From Rhodovibrio sodomensis (GTDB taxonomy: Bacteria > Pseudomonadota > Alphaproteobacteria > Kiloniellales > Rhodovibrionaceae), in the NCBI RefSeq assembly GCF_016583645.1, contig NZ_NRRL01000044.1:1-37119 (forward strand): DNA of 37,119 nt. The letters run 5' to 3'. Position numbers and translations under genes: made by a program. This document shows positions 16,726 through 25,177 of this stretch, piece after piece. The notes under the pieces are model-generated. The model saw only the letters and a program-made list of their open reading frames with translations, was not told the origin of the DNA and searched no databases. The stretch's first letter is position 1. The number at the start of each line of letters is the position of its first letter.

Positions 16726-16987
16726 CAGGCGAAAACCAAGAGCCGTAAGCACCTGACGCGGAGATGCGTGCGATGCGCATCAACGCAGGGGCACGGCGTT
16801 GGTAGGCGGGCTAGAAGCCTGGTTGACCACGCTCGTGCAGGTGTCCCTCGGGCGCCGATGCACAGAGCGGCGCGGCAACGCTGTTCCTCAAGAGCCGAGC
16901 AAATGCGTCGCTTGCCCCGACTCCGCACCGAAAGGCGTGATGCTGGCGGGCGCGTGCACGTGCCGCGAGCGAGCGCGAGTCGGAGCG

Positions 16988-18112
16988 ATGAGCGAATACC
17001 AGTACTACGAGTTCGTGGCGGTCGACCGCCCGCTCGGCGAGGCCGACCAGGCTGCGCTGCGTGCGCTGTCGTCGCGCGCGCGGATCACGGGCACGAGCTT
17101 CACCAACTACTACGAGTGGGGCGACTTCAAGGGCGATCCGGTGGCACTGATGCAGCGCTGGTTCAACCTGCACCTGTACTTGGCCAACTGGGGCACGCGG
17201 CGGCTGATGATGCGGCTGCCGGCGCGCTCGCTGGACCCTGCGCGCCTCGAGCCGTTCCTGCAGGAGGTCGACTGGGTCGATGTCGAGACATTCGGCGAGG
17301 ATTTCCTGGTCGATTTTCTACAGGAAGACGAGGAGCCGGACGCGGACTTTGACGACGGGAGCGGCTGGCTGGCCGCCCTGGCGCCACTGCGGGCGGATCT
17401 GCTGTCCGGCTACTTGCGGGTTTTCTACCTCGTCTGGCTGAGCGCGGTGGCACAGGGCCTGCTGCCAGACGAGACGCCTGAGCCGCTGCCCGGGATCGGT
17501 CCGCTGTCCGGCGCGCTCGACGCCTTCGCGGCGTTCTTCGGCATCGACGCGGACCTTGTGGCGGTGGCGGCAGAGCGCGATGCGGTCGACCGGCCGCCTT
17601 CGGGGGACGCCGCGCGGATGCAGGTGGCGGCCTTGCCCGAAGAGGAGAAAACCGACCTGTTGGTGCGCCTGGTCGAGGGCGATCCCCATGCCGGGTGCGC
17701 GCTCCGCGCGCGGCTGCGCGACGACGATGCCGGGGCCGCGGCGGTGCGGCGCACGGTTGGCGAGCTGCGCCGGCGCGCGCAGGCCCGCGCGGAAGAACGC
17801 GCCCGCGCCGCCGCCGAGCGTCGCGCGGCGGAACAACGTCGCCAGGCCGAGGCGGCAGAGCGCGCGCGCCGGGCCCGGCTGGACGCGCTGCGTCAGCGCG
17901 GCGCCAGTGCCTGGCGCGACGTTGAGGCTGAGATCGCGCGCCGTAACGCCGCCGCCTACGACCGCGCGGCCACGCTGCTCGCCGATCTGAAGACGGTCGC
18001 CGCCGAGGACGGCACGCTCGACGCCTACGCCCGCCGCCTGGAGGACCTGCGCGCCCGTCATGCCCGCAAGCCGAAGCTGCTGGCTCGGCTGGACCGCTTA
18101 CGGGCGGGTTGA
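16988..18112 (+). CDS. Conserved protein of unknown function with coiled-coil C-terminus
   Basis: A 374-aa protein. I start it at the ATG at 16988 (MSEYQYYEFVAVDRPLGEAD) because the upstream in-frame part is low-quality sequence and this N-terminus matches a conserved bacterial family known only as hypothetical. The first 130 residues (ITGTSFTNYYEWGDFKGDPVALM, HLYLANWGTRRLMMRLP) form the conserved domain. Acidic stretches follow at about 115-125. The last third is a long Arg/Ala/Glu-rich coiled coil (about residues 265-345). From memory, relatives often sit beside SWIM zinc-finger genes, but none is next to it here. It stands alone between the repeat array and the Pel locus. No function is assigned. 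Confidence 0.8.
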   Translation: MSEYQYYEFVAVDRPLGEADQAALRALSSRARITGTSFTNYYEWGDFKGDPVALMQRWFNLHLYLANWGTRRLMMRLPARSLDPARLEPFLQEVDWVDVETFGEDFLVDFLQEDEEPDADFDDGSGWLAALAPLRADLLSGYLRVFYLVWLSAVAQGLLPDETPEPLPGIGPLSGALDAFAAFFGIDADLVAVAAERDAVDRPPSGDAARMQVAALPEEEKTDLLVRLVEGDPHAGCALRARLRDDDAGAAAVRRTVGELRRRAQARAEERARAAAERRAAEQRRQAEAAERARRARLDALRQRGASAWRDVEAEIARRNAAAYDRAATLLADLKTVAAEDGTLDAYARRLEDLRARHARKPKLLARLDRLRAG

Positions 18113-18425
18113 GCCGCAGCCACGCGCCGTCGCGGCCAGCATCGGTCACCCGACTCGTGATGTCATCAAGGCAGATGGTACACGCCGTGGCCGGGAATGC
18201 CCGGACAGCAGTCGACATGGCCGGTTGTGGCGTCAGCAGGAGATGACCCGAAGCGGCCGTTGGGGAATGAGACCCACCGCTTGTTTTGGAGCGCAAATCG
18301 TTCTTGCTATGCGTGAGGGTGCTTCGGCTTGGAGCCCCAACACCGATCGGCGCGCCGAATACCTGATGGAGAACTGCCAGGTCAGTGTCACTCCGTCGCC
18401 GATGCACGCTAGACGCGGCGCGGCA
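18113..18425. other. Intergenic stretch without a recognised gene
   Basis: About 310 bp without a convincing gene. The only repeat noticed is TGACCCGAAGCGGC at 18244-18257, which recurs at 36824-36837. Confidence 0.5.
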
Positions 18426-18605
18426 TTAGGTGCCGAAGATGGATACCTTGTCCTGCCAAACTTGGATCAGAAAGATGACCCAGGCCAGAATGATAAGCAG
18501 GGACAGCGTGCTGGCCCGCACCTCCGCCCGCAGCATGCGCCGAAGCAGGCGGGCCCAGCGCTGCGACGGTGTCTCCTGACGATGGTTCTTGCCACGTCTG
18601 CTCAT
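18426..18605 (-). CDS. Possible small single-pass membrane protein
   Basis: A 59-aa frame starting MSRRGKNHRQETPSQRWARL. It has a strongly basic N-terminus followed by one clear hydrophobic segment (STLSLLIILAWVIFLIQVW) and a short tail, which is a believable topology for a small inner-membrane protein. It reads away from the epimerase gene at 18680. No good ribosome site is visible at any of its candidate starts (18605, 18611, 18644), and no homologue is recognised, so it could be chance. Confidence 0.35.
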   Translation of the reverse strand: MSRRGKNHRQETPSQRWARLLRRMLRAEVRASTLSLLIILAWVIFLIQVWQDKVSIFGT

Positions 18606-18679
18606 CGGCATTCGACGGTAGCAATTTCGTAGGAGGACAGCCATCTTAATGTGGGTAAATCGAGAGCGAGCGTGTCCAA

Positions 18680-19588
18680 TTGCGTGTTTTGGTTACGGGA
18701 GGATGCGGTTTCATCGGCCACCATCTGATCGCACGTCTGGCCGAGCGTAACCACGACGTTGTGGTGCTCGACGACCTCTCGACCGGCGTGGTGTCGCGGC
18801 TGCCGAAGGGGACCGCATTGATCCAGGGTGATGTCGCAGACCGCGCCGGCTGCGATCGCGCGATGGCCGGGGTCGAGGCTTGCCTGCATCTGGCCGCGAT
18901 CGCCTCGGTCCAGGTTTGTCAGGAAGACTGGACGCGCGCGACGCAAGTCAACCTTCTGGGCACGGTCAACGTGCTGGCCGCTGCGGCAGCTGCCGGAAAC
19001 GTGCCGGTGGTCTACGCCTCCTCGGCGGCCGTCTACGGCGACCTGCCGCCGCCGGCGGCCGAAGACGCGCCGTGCCGCCCGCTGGGCAACTACGGCGTCG
19101 ACAAGTTCGCCGGAGAGCAGCACGCCCGCGCGGCCGGCCTGGCGACCGGGCTGCCAACCTTCGGGCTGCGTTTCTTCAACGTCTTCGGCCCCGGCCAGGA
19201 CCCAAGTTCGCCATACAGCGGGGTGATCGCGCGCTTCGCCGATCGTCTGCGCGCCGGCGACGTGCCCACCATCTACGGCGACGGTCAGCAAAGCCGCGAC
19301 TTCGTCTATGTCGAGGATGTCGTGGCGGCTATCCTGAGCGCGCTGGAGCGGACCTCGGCAACGGCGCCCGTGGTCAACGTCTGCACCGGCCGCAGCGTCG
19401 ATCTGGTGACGCTTGCCGCCGAGATGTCGGAATTGCTGGGACAGGCGCATGCCCCAAGCTTCGAGCCGGCGCGCCCTGGGGACATCCGCCATTCGCGCGG
19501 CGACCCGGCGCTTGCAGAACAGCTTCTTGGGGTGCGGGCGCAGACGCCGCTGCGCCAAGGGCTGCAGGCGCTTCTCGCCGACCACTAG
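18680..19588 (+). CDS. NAD-dependent sugar-nucleotide epimerase (PelX/GalE-like)
   Basis: A 302-aa extended short-chain dehydrogenase/reductase. It has the Rossmann NAD site TGGCGFIG (6-13), the ASSAAVYG strand (Ser114/115) and the catalytic pair Y138-x3-K142 (NYGVDKFAGEQ), then RFFNVFGPGQDPSSPYSGVI and YGDGQQSRDFVYVEDV typical of UDP-hexose 4-epimerases. The start is a TTG at 18680, the only start before an in-frame TAA just upstream. It faces the end of pelG across 31 bp. PelX, a UDP-GlcNAc C4-epimerase, accompanies Pel loci in some pseudomonads, and UDP-GalNAc supply is the obvious role here. Substrate is inferred from context; UDP-glucose or UDP-glucuronate epimerisation is also possible. 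Confidence 0.85.
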   Translation: MRVLVTGGCGFIGHHLIARLAERNHDVVVLDDLSTGVVSRLPKGTALIQGDVADRAGCDRAMAGVEACLHLAAIASVQVCQEDWTRATQVNLLGTVNVLAAAAAAGNVPVVYASSAAVYGDLPPPAAEDAPCRPLGNYGVDKFAGEQHARAAGLATGLPTFGLRFFNVFGPGQDPSSPYSGVIARFADRLRAGDVPTIYGDGQQSRDFVYVEDVVAAILSALERTSATAPVVNVCTGRSVDLVTLAAEMSELLGQAHAPSFEPARPGDIRHSRGDPALAEQLLGVRAQTPLRQGLQALLADH

Positions 19589-19619
19589 TGCCCCCGCCTG
19601 ACTGGCCCAATCGCCCCCG

Positions 19620-21002
19620 TCAGCTCACCGACTCGTTGTTGGCGATGAAGGCCTCGTAGGGGAGGTTCTGCACGAAACGCGCCAGCGCGATGTAGGCGGT
19701 CAGGAAACTGAGCCCGGTGGCGAACATGACTCCGAACCCGTAGTAGGCATAGCCGAGTTCGATCGTGATGTAGGTGAAGACGCCGCTGGTCACCAAGAAG
19801 AACAGCTGCAGACCGAGCGCCAGACGCCGCAGGTCGAAGTAGGCCAGAACGACCAGGACGAACATCATCAGGGTCTGGAAGAACGACGCGATGACGCCGA
19901 ACCGGAACATCGTCAGATGGCTGAAGTCGATCCCTAGGATGTCGTAGACTTGGCTGGCCCCGAGCAGGAAAAACACGGAGATCGCCCCCTGGATTACGAT
20001 CAAGTTGCGCATCCCGGCGGTCAGGGTCTCGATCAGCAGAGTCTGGTTGCGGCGGATCTGGCTGAAGGTCGCGTGGTTGAGCAGGTCTTGGTAGAAGCGG
20101 TGATAGCGCTCGAAGAAACTGGTCTCCACGATCACCATGAACAGCGATAGCCCCGGCACCACGGTCAGAAACGCGGTAAACATGGCGCTGTCGTAGGCCG
20201 GGTAGATCACCAGGCCGCTCTCGTGGACCGTGCGCTCGGGCGCGAGCAGCCACATCACGAACTTGTCGACCCATAAAGCGGCGTTGTAGACTAACCCGCT
20301 GATCGCAAGCAGCCAGTAGGTCCGCAGGCCGCGCAGCAGACTTTTCAGCCGTAGCGGCCCTGGCGGGTACTCCGCGTATACCTGGCCGATCAACGCGAAA
20401 AGTGTCACCGTAAGACCGGCGTTGAAGCCGAGTAAAAGGCCGAACGTGCCGAAGTCGGGGGCCAGCGTGATTGCAAGCGAGGTGCCGAGCACCAAACCAC
20501 AGACGAACGACAGCGTGACCCGGTTGTAGGTCTTGAGAACGGTCAAAAAGATGCTGACCGTCCAGATCGCCGAGATCAGCAGGAAGTTGATGCAGGCCGC
20601 CAAGGTGATCGGCAGAGAGAACCGCCCGTACCCGGCGTAGAGCCCCACGGCCAGCGGTAAGCCCAGCAGCATCACCAGGGCGACGGCCGTCAAGAACACC
20701 CCGGCACAGTCCTCCAGCCGCTTAGCGAAGATCAAGTCGGAGATCTGCCGCGTGGCGACCAACATGATTGGCCCGCACATGAGCAGCGACAGCGCGAAAT
20801 TGTAGATCACGACCAGGCGGAAGGTCTCCAGATAGGCCGTGTTCACTAAGCCCTGGCCTGCCAGGCTAATGGTCCCCAGCGCGAGCACCGTGGCCAGCCA
20901 CGGGCCCGAGGTCGTTACCGAAGCGTGCCCGTAGGCGCGGATGATGCCCGCGACGTTGTCCTGGCGCGTCAGCTGGCGTAGCGTGAATCCGATGCCTGCC
21001 AT
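19620..21002 (-). CDS. pelG: PelG, Pel polysaccharide inner-membrane transporter
   Basis: A 460-aa polytopic membrane protein starting MAGIGFTLRQLTRQDNVAGI, the characteristic PelG opening, with about 12 hydrophobic segments. PelG is a MOP-superfamily, flippase-like protein that works with PelD, PelE and PelF to move the growing polymer across the inner membrane. Length is close to the Pseudomonas aeruginosa protein (456 aa). Its ATG lies 4 bp after the pelF stop. It is the last gene of the operon and converges on the epimerase gene. Confidence 0.93.
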   Translation of the reverse strand: MAGIGFTLRQLTRQDNVAGIIRAYGHASVTTSGPWLATVLALGTISLAGQGLVNTAYLETFRLVVIYNFALSLLMCGPIMLVATRQISDLIFAKRLEDCAGVFLTAVALVMLLGLPLAVGLYAGYGRFSLPITLAACINFLLISAIWTVSIFLTVLKTYNRVTLSFVCGLVLGTSLAITLAPDFGTFGLLLGFNAGLTVTLFALIGQVYAEYPPGPLRLKSLLRGLRTYWLLAISGLVYNAALWVDKFVMWLLAPERTVHESGLVIYPAYDSAMFTAFLTVVPGLSLFMVIVETSFFERYHRFYQDLLNHATFSQIRRNQTLLIETLTAGMRNLIVIQGAISVFFLLGASQVYDILGIDFSHLTMFRFGVIASFFQTLMMFVLVVLAYFDLRRLALGLQLFFLVTSGVFTYITIELGYAYYGFGVMFATGLSFLTAYIALARFVQNLPYEAFIANNESVS

Positions 21003-21006
21003 GGTG

Positions 21007-22557
21007 TCAGCTCTCCAGCGCCGGCTGCCGGTCGAGCCCGGGGCCGGTCTCGGCGCTGATCGCCTCGGCGTAGATATCCCGGTAGGCGGCGTGCATGTTG
21101 GCCTTGTCGTAGTATGTCCGGGTCCGCTGGCGGGCGGTGCGCGCGCAGCGGGCGTACCAGTCCGCGTCCTGGTACAGGCGGATCACCGCCGCGGCCAGAT
21201 CCTGCGGACTGGCCACCGGGACGACCGTTCCGCTCGGCCCCAAGCGCGGGTTCTCGTAGGGCAGCCCCTCCAGCATCTCGCGGCAACCGCCCACGTCGGT
21301 GGCCACGGTCGGAATCCCGGCCGCCCCAGCCTCCAAAATGGTGAGCGGCTGCGATTCGCTTATGCTGCTCAGCACCATGACGTCGACGTCACCGATCTCG
21401 GCCTTCACGTCGACCTTGCCGCGGAACCGGAAGCGCCGCGTCAGCCCGAAGTGCCGCACGAGTTGCAGGCAGCGGTCGTAGTATTCCGGCTCCTCGTCGG
21501 TCGGGCCCAGGACCTCGAACGTCACGTCCGGCAAAATGTCCGCCATCAGGCTGCAGGCCTGGATGAAACTTGCTACGTCCTTGATCGGCACCACGCGCCC
21601 GATCAGGGCGACGCGCCGAGAAACAGGGGCCTCGACGCTGCGCAGCGCGCCGTAGGCGGCCGTGTCGATCCCGTTGGGGACGATGGTCACGCGATCGCTC
21701 GGGGCACCGTCGGCGATCTGAAGTTTACGGTTAATGTCGTGCAGCGTGACGATTCGGGCCGAGGCCTCGTAGCAGGCCCGGGCGTACGAGGCGAAGGTGT
21801 TGATCCAGAGGTCGCGCAGGTCCATCGGGCGCTGGCCCAGGTTGAGCGAGGGCGGCACGGTGTCGTGGAGCCAGTTGGCCATCGCCAGCTCGACCCTACG
21901 CTCGTTGGTGTACAAGCCATGCTCGCTCAGCAGCGCTGGACGGCCGGTCTCCAGGCTGCCGCGTGCCGCGATCAGGCCTGCATAGCCGGTGGACACCGCG
22001 TGATACACCCCAGCGTGCGGTAGATCCGCGAGCAGGCCGGCATAGAGGCCGCCCACCAGCGTGCGCCACGACCAGAAATAGTCGATGTACGAGAGCTCGT
22101 CGTGGTTCGCCTCGTACATCCGCACGACCAGGTTCCAGGCCGAGTTGGAGTTCAGCAGCGCGTGCCGCCCGGGACGCTTGGGCGCGGTCCGGAAGCTTGC
22201 CAGGATTTCCCGGAACGCCTCCAGGCCGGCCGGTCCGATGGTGATACGGCGCAGCGGGGCCTCGACCTCGCGGCAGATCCGCTCGGCGGCACGCAGATGC
22301 TTAGGTCCGTCGGGCAGCCGCTGAATGTGCACGTTGCGCCGGCCGACGACGTTGTCCGGCAGCTGGTAGCGATCGACCAGCTCCATGTTGCCGGCATGCA
22401 GGCATACGAGCGCGAACGACAGATGGCTCTGGCCCTGGATGATCTCGTGCACCCACGCGGACACCCCGCCGGTCACGTACGGGTAGGTCCCCTCCAGCAC
22501 CAGGCAGACGTCGACCGCGGGCCCGTCAGGGCTGCTGCGATCATGTCGTGTGGTCAC
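21007..22557 (-). CDS. pelF: PelF, cytosolic GT4 glycosyltransferase
   Basis: A 516-aa GT-B glycosyltransferase of family GT4. I start it at a GTG at 22557 because GGAGG (22564-22568) is 6 bp upstream, it overlaps the pelE end by 17 bp, and the length then matches P. aeruginosa PelF (about 507 aa); the open frame extends further but only inside pelE. Motifs: LVLEGTYPYVTGGVSAWVHE near the N-terminus, the second-domain strand ALIGRVVPIKD, and the donor-site E-x7-E motif in SESQPLTILEAGAAG. PelF polymerises the Pel backbone from a UDP-N-acetylhexosamine on the cytoplasmic face with PelD, PelE and PelG. Confidence 0.94.
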   Translation of the reverse strand: MTTRHDRSSPDGPAVDVCLVLEGTYPYVTGGVSAWVHEIIQGQSHLSFALVCLHAGNMELVDRYQLPDNVVGRRNVHIQRLPDGPKHLRAAERICREVEAPLRRITIGPAGLEAFREILASFRTAPKRPGRHALLNSNSAWNLVVRMYEANHDELSYIDYFWSWRTLVGGLYAGLLADLPHAGVYHAVSTGYAGLIAARGSLETGRPALLSEHGLYTNERRVELAMANWLHDTVPPSLNLGQRPMDLRDLWINTFASYARACYEASARIVTLHDINRKLQIADGAPSDRVTIVPNGIDTAAYGALRSVEAPVSRRVALIGRVVPIKDVASFIQACSLMADILPDVTFEVLGPTDEEPEYYDRCLQLVRHFGLTRRFRFRGKVDVKAEIGDVDVMVLSSISESQPLTILEAGAAGIPTVATDVGGCREMLEGLPYENPRLGPSGTVVPVASPQDLAAAVIRLYQDADWYARCARTARQRTRTYYDKANMHAAYRDIYAEAISAETGPGLDRQPALES

Positions 22558-23668
22558 GGCGCGCCTCCGACCAGACCTTAATCGCCTCGCGTATCGCCAC
22601 CGGGACATCCTGTACGGAGATCTCCCGGTCTGCCCGAGTACACAGCCGACGCAGGTCCGCGTAGCGCCCGCCGCGGTAGTAGGCCTCGGCCAGCCAGGCA
22701 AACCAGGACGTCAGGTCCTGCACCTCTCCGGGCATGTCGTCGATCAGGCGCAGCGCGTCGAACGGCTCGCGAATGCGCAGCAGCACACGCACCAGCCGCA
22801 TCCGCGCCCGTTCGTCGCCCGGGTCGATCTCAAGCAGGCGGCGGTACAACCGAACCGCCTGCTCACGATAGCCGCGCGCGACCGCGGCCGAGAGCAGCCC
22901 GGTGTGCGCGAAGTCGTCGTACAGCTCCGCCAGCGCGAAGATCGTGTCCGGATTGTACGGATCCGCTTCGTAGGCGTGATGCCGTTCCTGCAGGGTGTCC
23001 GCCAGACGGCGTTCGACCCCCGCGGCCACCCCGGCGGCCTGGGCCCGGATGGCCGGGTCGCGGTCGCTCAGCGCGCGGCGCAACGCCTCCGAGTAGCGCG
23101 GGCGGAAGTTGCGGGCCAGGAACGATACGATCTGGATGCGGTCAGCCGTCTTGCCGCGCGCCAGCACATCGACCAGGGGCGCCACCTCGCCGCGCAATTC
23201 CAGCCGGGTGCGGCGGTTCCGGTGCCGGGCATCGCGCTCAAGTTGATCCTGGCGCGTAACCGAGCTGGTGGGGAACAGCAGGGCGTACCAGCCAGCGCCG
23301 CCGATGCGCGCCCGCAGCCCAACCTCGCGCAGCAGGAAGGCGATGCCTGTTCCAAGTGTACCGAACACGAAGCCGAGCGCGCTGGCCAGCGCCAGGGTGG
23401 CATGCAGACGGGGATCTTCGCGGCGCGGCGCGAATGCCCAGGCCGCCAGCACAAGGGTGACGAGTCCGTGGGCCGCGAGCGCGCCGTTCAGGCTCAACCG
23501 GCCGGCCGTGAAGAAGTACACCAATGCGCTTTGGACCGACAGAACAAGCAGGATCACGAGCGCGACTTCCAGCGTGCCCAACAGACCGAACGGATCCGGC
23601 GTGGGTTCGGCCTCGTCGAACTCAGGCGCCTCGAAAGCCTCCAGCTCGAGTTTGGTCACCTCAGGCAT
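22541..23668 (-). CDS. pelE: PelE, membrane-TPR component of Pel synthase
   Basis: A 375-aa protein. An acidic N-terminus (MPEVTKLELEAFEAPEFDEAE) is followed by hydrophobic segments at about 29-53, 61-80 and 90-113, then a cytoplasmic helical part with TPR-like repeats (NPDTIFALAELYDDF, YREQAVRLYRRLLEIDPGDERARMRLVRVLLRI). PelE links PelD to the glycosyltransferase in the inner-membrane synthase complex. Its ATG overlaps the end of pelD by 8 bp and its end overlaps pelF, so translation is coupled on both sides. Sequence conservation of PelE is low; the call leans on topology and position between pelD and pelF. Confidence 0.88.
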   Translation of the reverse strand: MPEVTKLELEAFEAPEFDEAEPTPDPFGLLGTLEVALVILLVLSVQSALVYFFTAGRLSLNGALAAHGLVTLVLAAWAFAPRREDPRLHATLALASALGFVFGTLGTGIAFLLREVGLRARIGGAGWYALLFPTSSVTRQDQLERDARHRNRRTRLELRGEVAPLVDVLARGKTADRIQIVSFLARNFRPRYSEALRRALSDRDPAIRAQAAGVAAGVERRLADTLQERHHAYEADPYNPDTIFALAELYDDFAHTGLLSAAVARGYREQAVRLYRRLLEIDPGDERARMRLVRVLLRIREPFDALRLIDDMPGEVQDLTSWFAWLAEAYYRGGRYADLRRLCTRADREISVQDVPVAIREAIKVWSEARRDHTT

Positions 23669-25052
23669 GGCGCTTGTCCCGGGCCTCTTGCCGCTGCGCC
23701 GACGCTGGGGCCGGGACCAGGTCGAACACTTCGAACACCACGTCCTTCGTCGGGTCGCCGCGCGCCAGACCGGGCTTGATCTCCTGGATCAGCCGGTCGC
23801 GCACGGTGGCGGCATCCGCGGCACCGGCCAGCGGGAGCAGGATCACGAAACTGTTGTTGCGATCGGCTTCGGCGAACGCCAGGTCCGTCTCGCGCAGGAT
23901 CCGAGCAGCGGCCTCTGCGACCGCTTCGGCAAGGGAGGCGTCGCTCAAGTCGTGCGGGTTGCCCCGCCGACGGATGCGCAGCTCCGCCACGGGGAAGCCG
24001 CGGCGCTTTGCGATCGCCGTCAACACGGCGCGCTGCTTGTTCAGAAAACTGCGTGAATAAAGCGGCAGCGTGTCCGCGAGCATCGCGTGGCGCCGGTTGC
24101 GGGCGTGCAGTTGCGCCTGCGACCAGGTGGCAGCGATCCAGTCGGTCAGCGCGACGGCCAACTCGATCGCCGCAAAGCTCAGGTCGGTAAACTCGATCTC
24201 TTCGACCTTGAGCATACCGATGACACGCTCGGTGCGCGCGTCGCGCATCGGAATGGCCAGCACTCCCTGGCCGTCAAGGATCTGCTCGTCGCCGGGATCG
24301 TTCAGCACGACCCGGCGCTGCTCGCCGACCACCGCCTGGAACAGCCGCGAGTCGGGCCCGATCCGGTGAGGGTACCGCTCGACCGGATCCCAGCCCTCCT
24401 GCACGGCGACCTGGAGCTCGCCGTCGTGCAGGAACGCGATCGAGGCCTTGTCAGGCCGAAGCAGCCTGCGGAGGGTGTCGAGTCCGCCTTGGAGAACCAG
24501 GCCGGGGGCGCGGTCGTCGATATCAGCGGACAGTGACAGCACCGCGGTGGTGGAGTTGGCCTCCGAGGCGATATGCTCTTCCAGCCGGTCGACCGCACCG
24601 CGCGCGGTGGCGTAGGCTTCGCTCAGTTCGTCGGCGCGCCGTTTTTCGTTATCCGCGCGCTCCTGAGCGTCGGCTTTCTCGCGCCGATGGCGCATGGCCA
24701 GTTCGCCCGCCAGCACGGCAATCATCAGCCACAGCGTCGGAAGCTTGGCCAGCATGAACAGGTACTCGAACTCGTTCTGGTCGAACGCCTGGTTCGGCAG
24801 GTCGCCGGACATCAGGACGGCCGACCCCGCGACGGCAGCCAGCAGCGCTGCGTTGGTGCCGTACTGAACAGCCGTGACGATCACGATCAGCCAGATCGGG
24901 TGCGGGCTGATCTCCCAAAACCGATCGCCCGCAAGCATCCACTCGTCGACCACCACCAGAACGAGCATGAAGACCGCTATCTCGACCAGCGCCGACGGCG
25001 CCAAAAACCAGCGCTGTTCGGTGTGCTCGGTAGTGGAGGTCTCTTGAGCCAT
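23661..25052 (-). CDS. pelD: PelD, c-di-GMP receptor of the Pel system
   Basis: A 463-aa inner-membrane protein. Four hydrophobic segments (about 20-130) are followed by a coiled linker, a GAF domain (DKASIAFLHDGELQVAVQEGWDP to RTERVIGMLKVEE) and a degenerate GGDEF domain. The active-site GGDEF loop is RNNSF (about 398-402), so no cyclase activity is expected. The inhibitory-site RxxD is present as RETD at about 387-390, the c-di-GMP-binding motif used by P. aeruginosa PelD. Polymer production should therefore respond to c-di-GMP. It begins 125 bp after the barrel gene, the only sizeable gap inside the operon. Confidence 0.93.
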   Translation of the reverse strand: MAQETSTTEHTEQRWFLAPSALVEIAVFMLVLVVVDEWMLAGDRFWEISPHPIWLIVIVTAVQYGTNAALLAAVAGSAVLMSGDLPNQAFDQNEFEYLFMLAKLPTLWLMIAVLAGELAMRHRREKADAQERADNEKRRADELSEAYATARGAVDRLEEHIASEANSTTAVLSLSADIDDRAPGLVLQGGLDTLRRLLRPDKASIAFLHDGELQVAVQEGWDPVERYPHRIGPDSRLFQAVVGEQRRVVLNDPGDEQILDGQGVLAIPMRDARTERVIGMLKVEEIEFTDLSFAAIELAVALTDWIAATWSQAQLHARNRRHAMLADTLPLYSRSFLNKQRAVLTAIAKRRGFPVAELRIRRRGNPHDLSDASLAEAVAEAAARILRETDLAFAEADRNNSFVILLPLAGAADAATVRDRLIQEIKPGLARGDPTKDVVFEVFDLVPAPASAQRQEARDKRHA

Positions 25053-25177
25053 GGCTGTTGAGCTGTCTTACGTGGCCGATTTTCCCAGCGGGATTGCCTG
25101 GGGCCGAGATGGATTTAGCCGTCTAACTCAAAAAAACCATTAATGCTCATACCTTCGGCATCATAACGCCCCTTCGG

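Noticed and set aside
16574..16783. 69-codon leftward frame across the repeat array
   Set aside because: Heptad pattern follows from the 21-bp period; no ribosome site or homologue.
22558..22701. N-terminal extension of pelF
   Set aside because: Inside pelE, no protein character; the GTG at 22557 has a good ribosome site.
25053..25177. Missing pelC or intrinsic terminator in the barrel-pelD gap
   Set aside because: Too short for pelC; a T7 run is present on the minus strand but without a stable hairpin before it.
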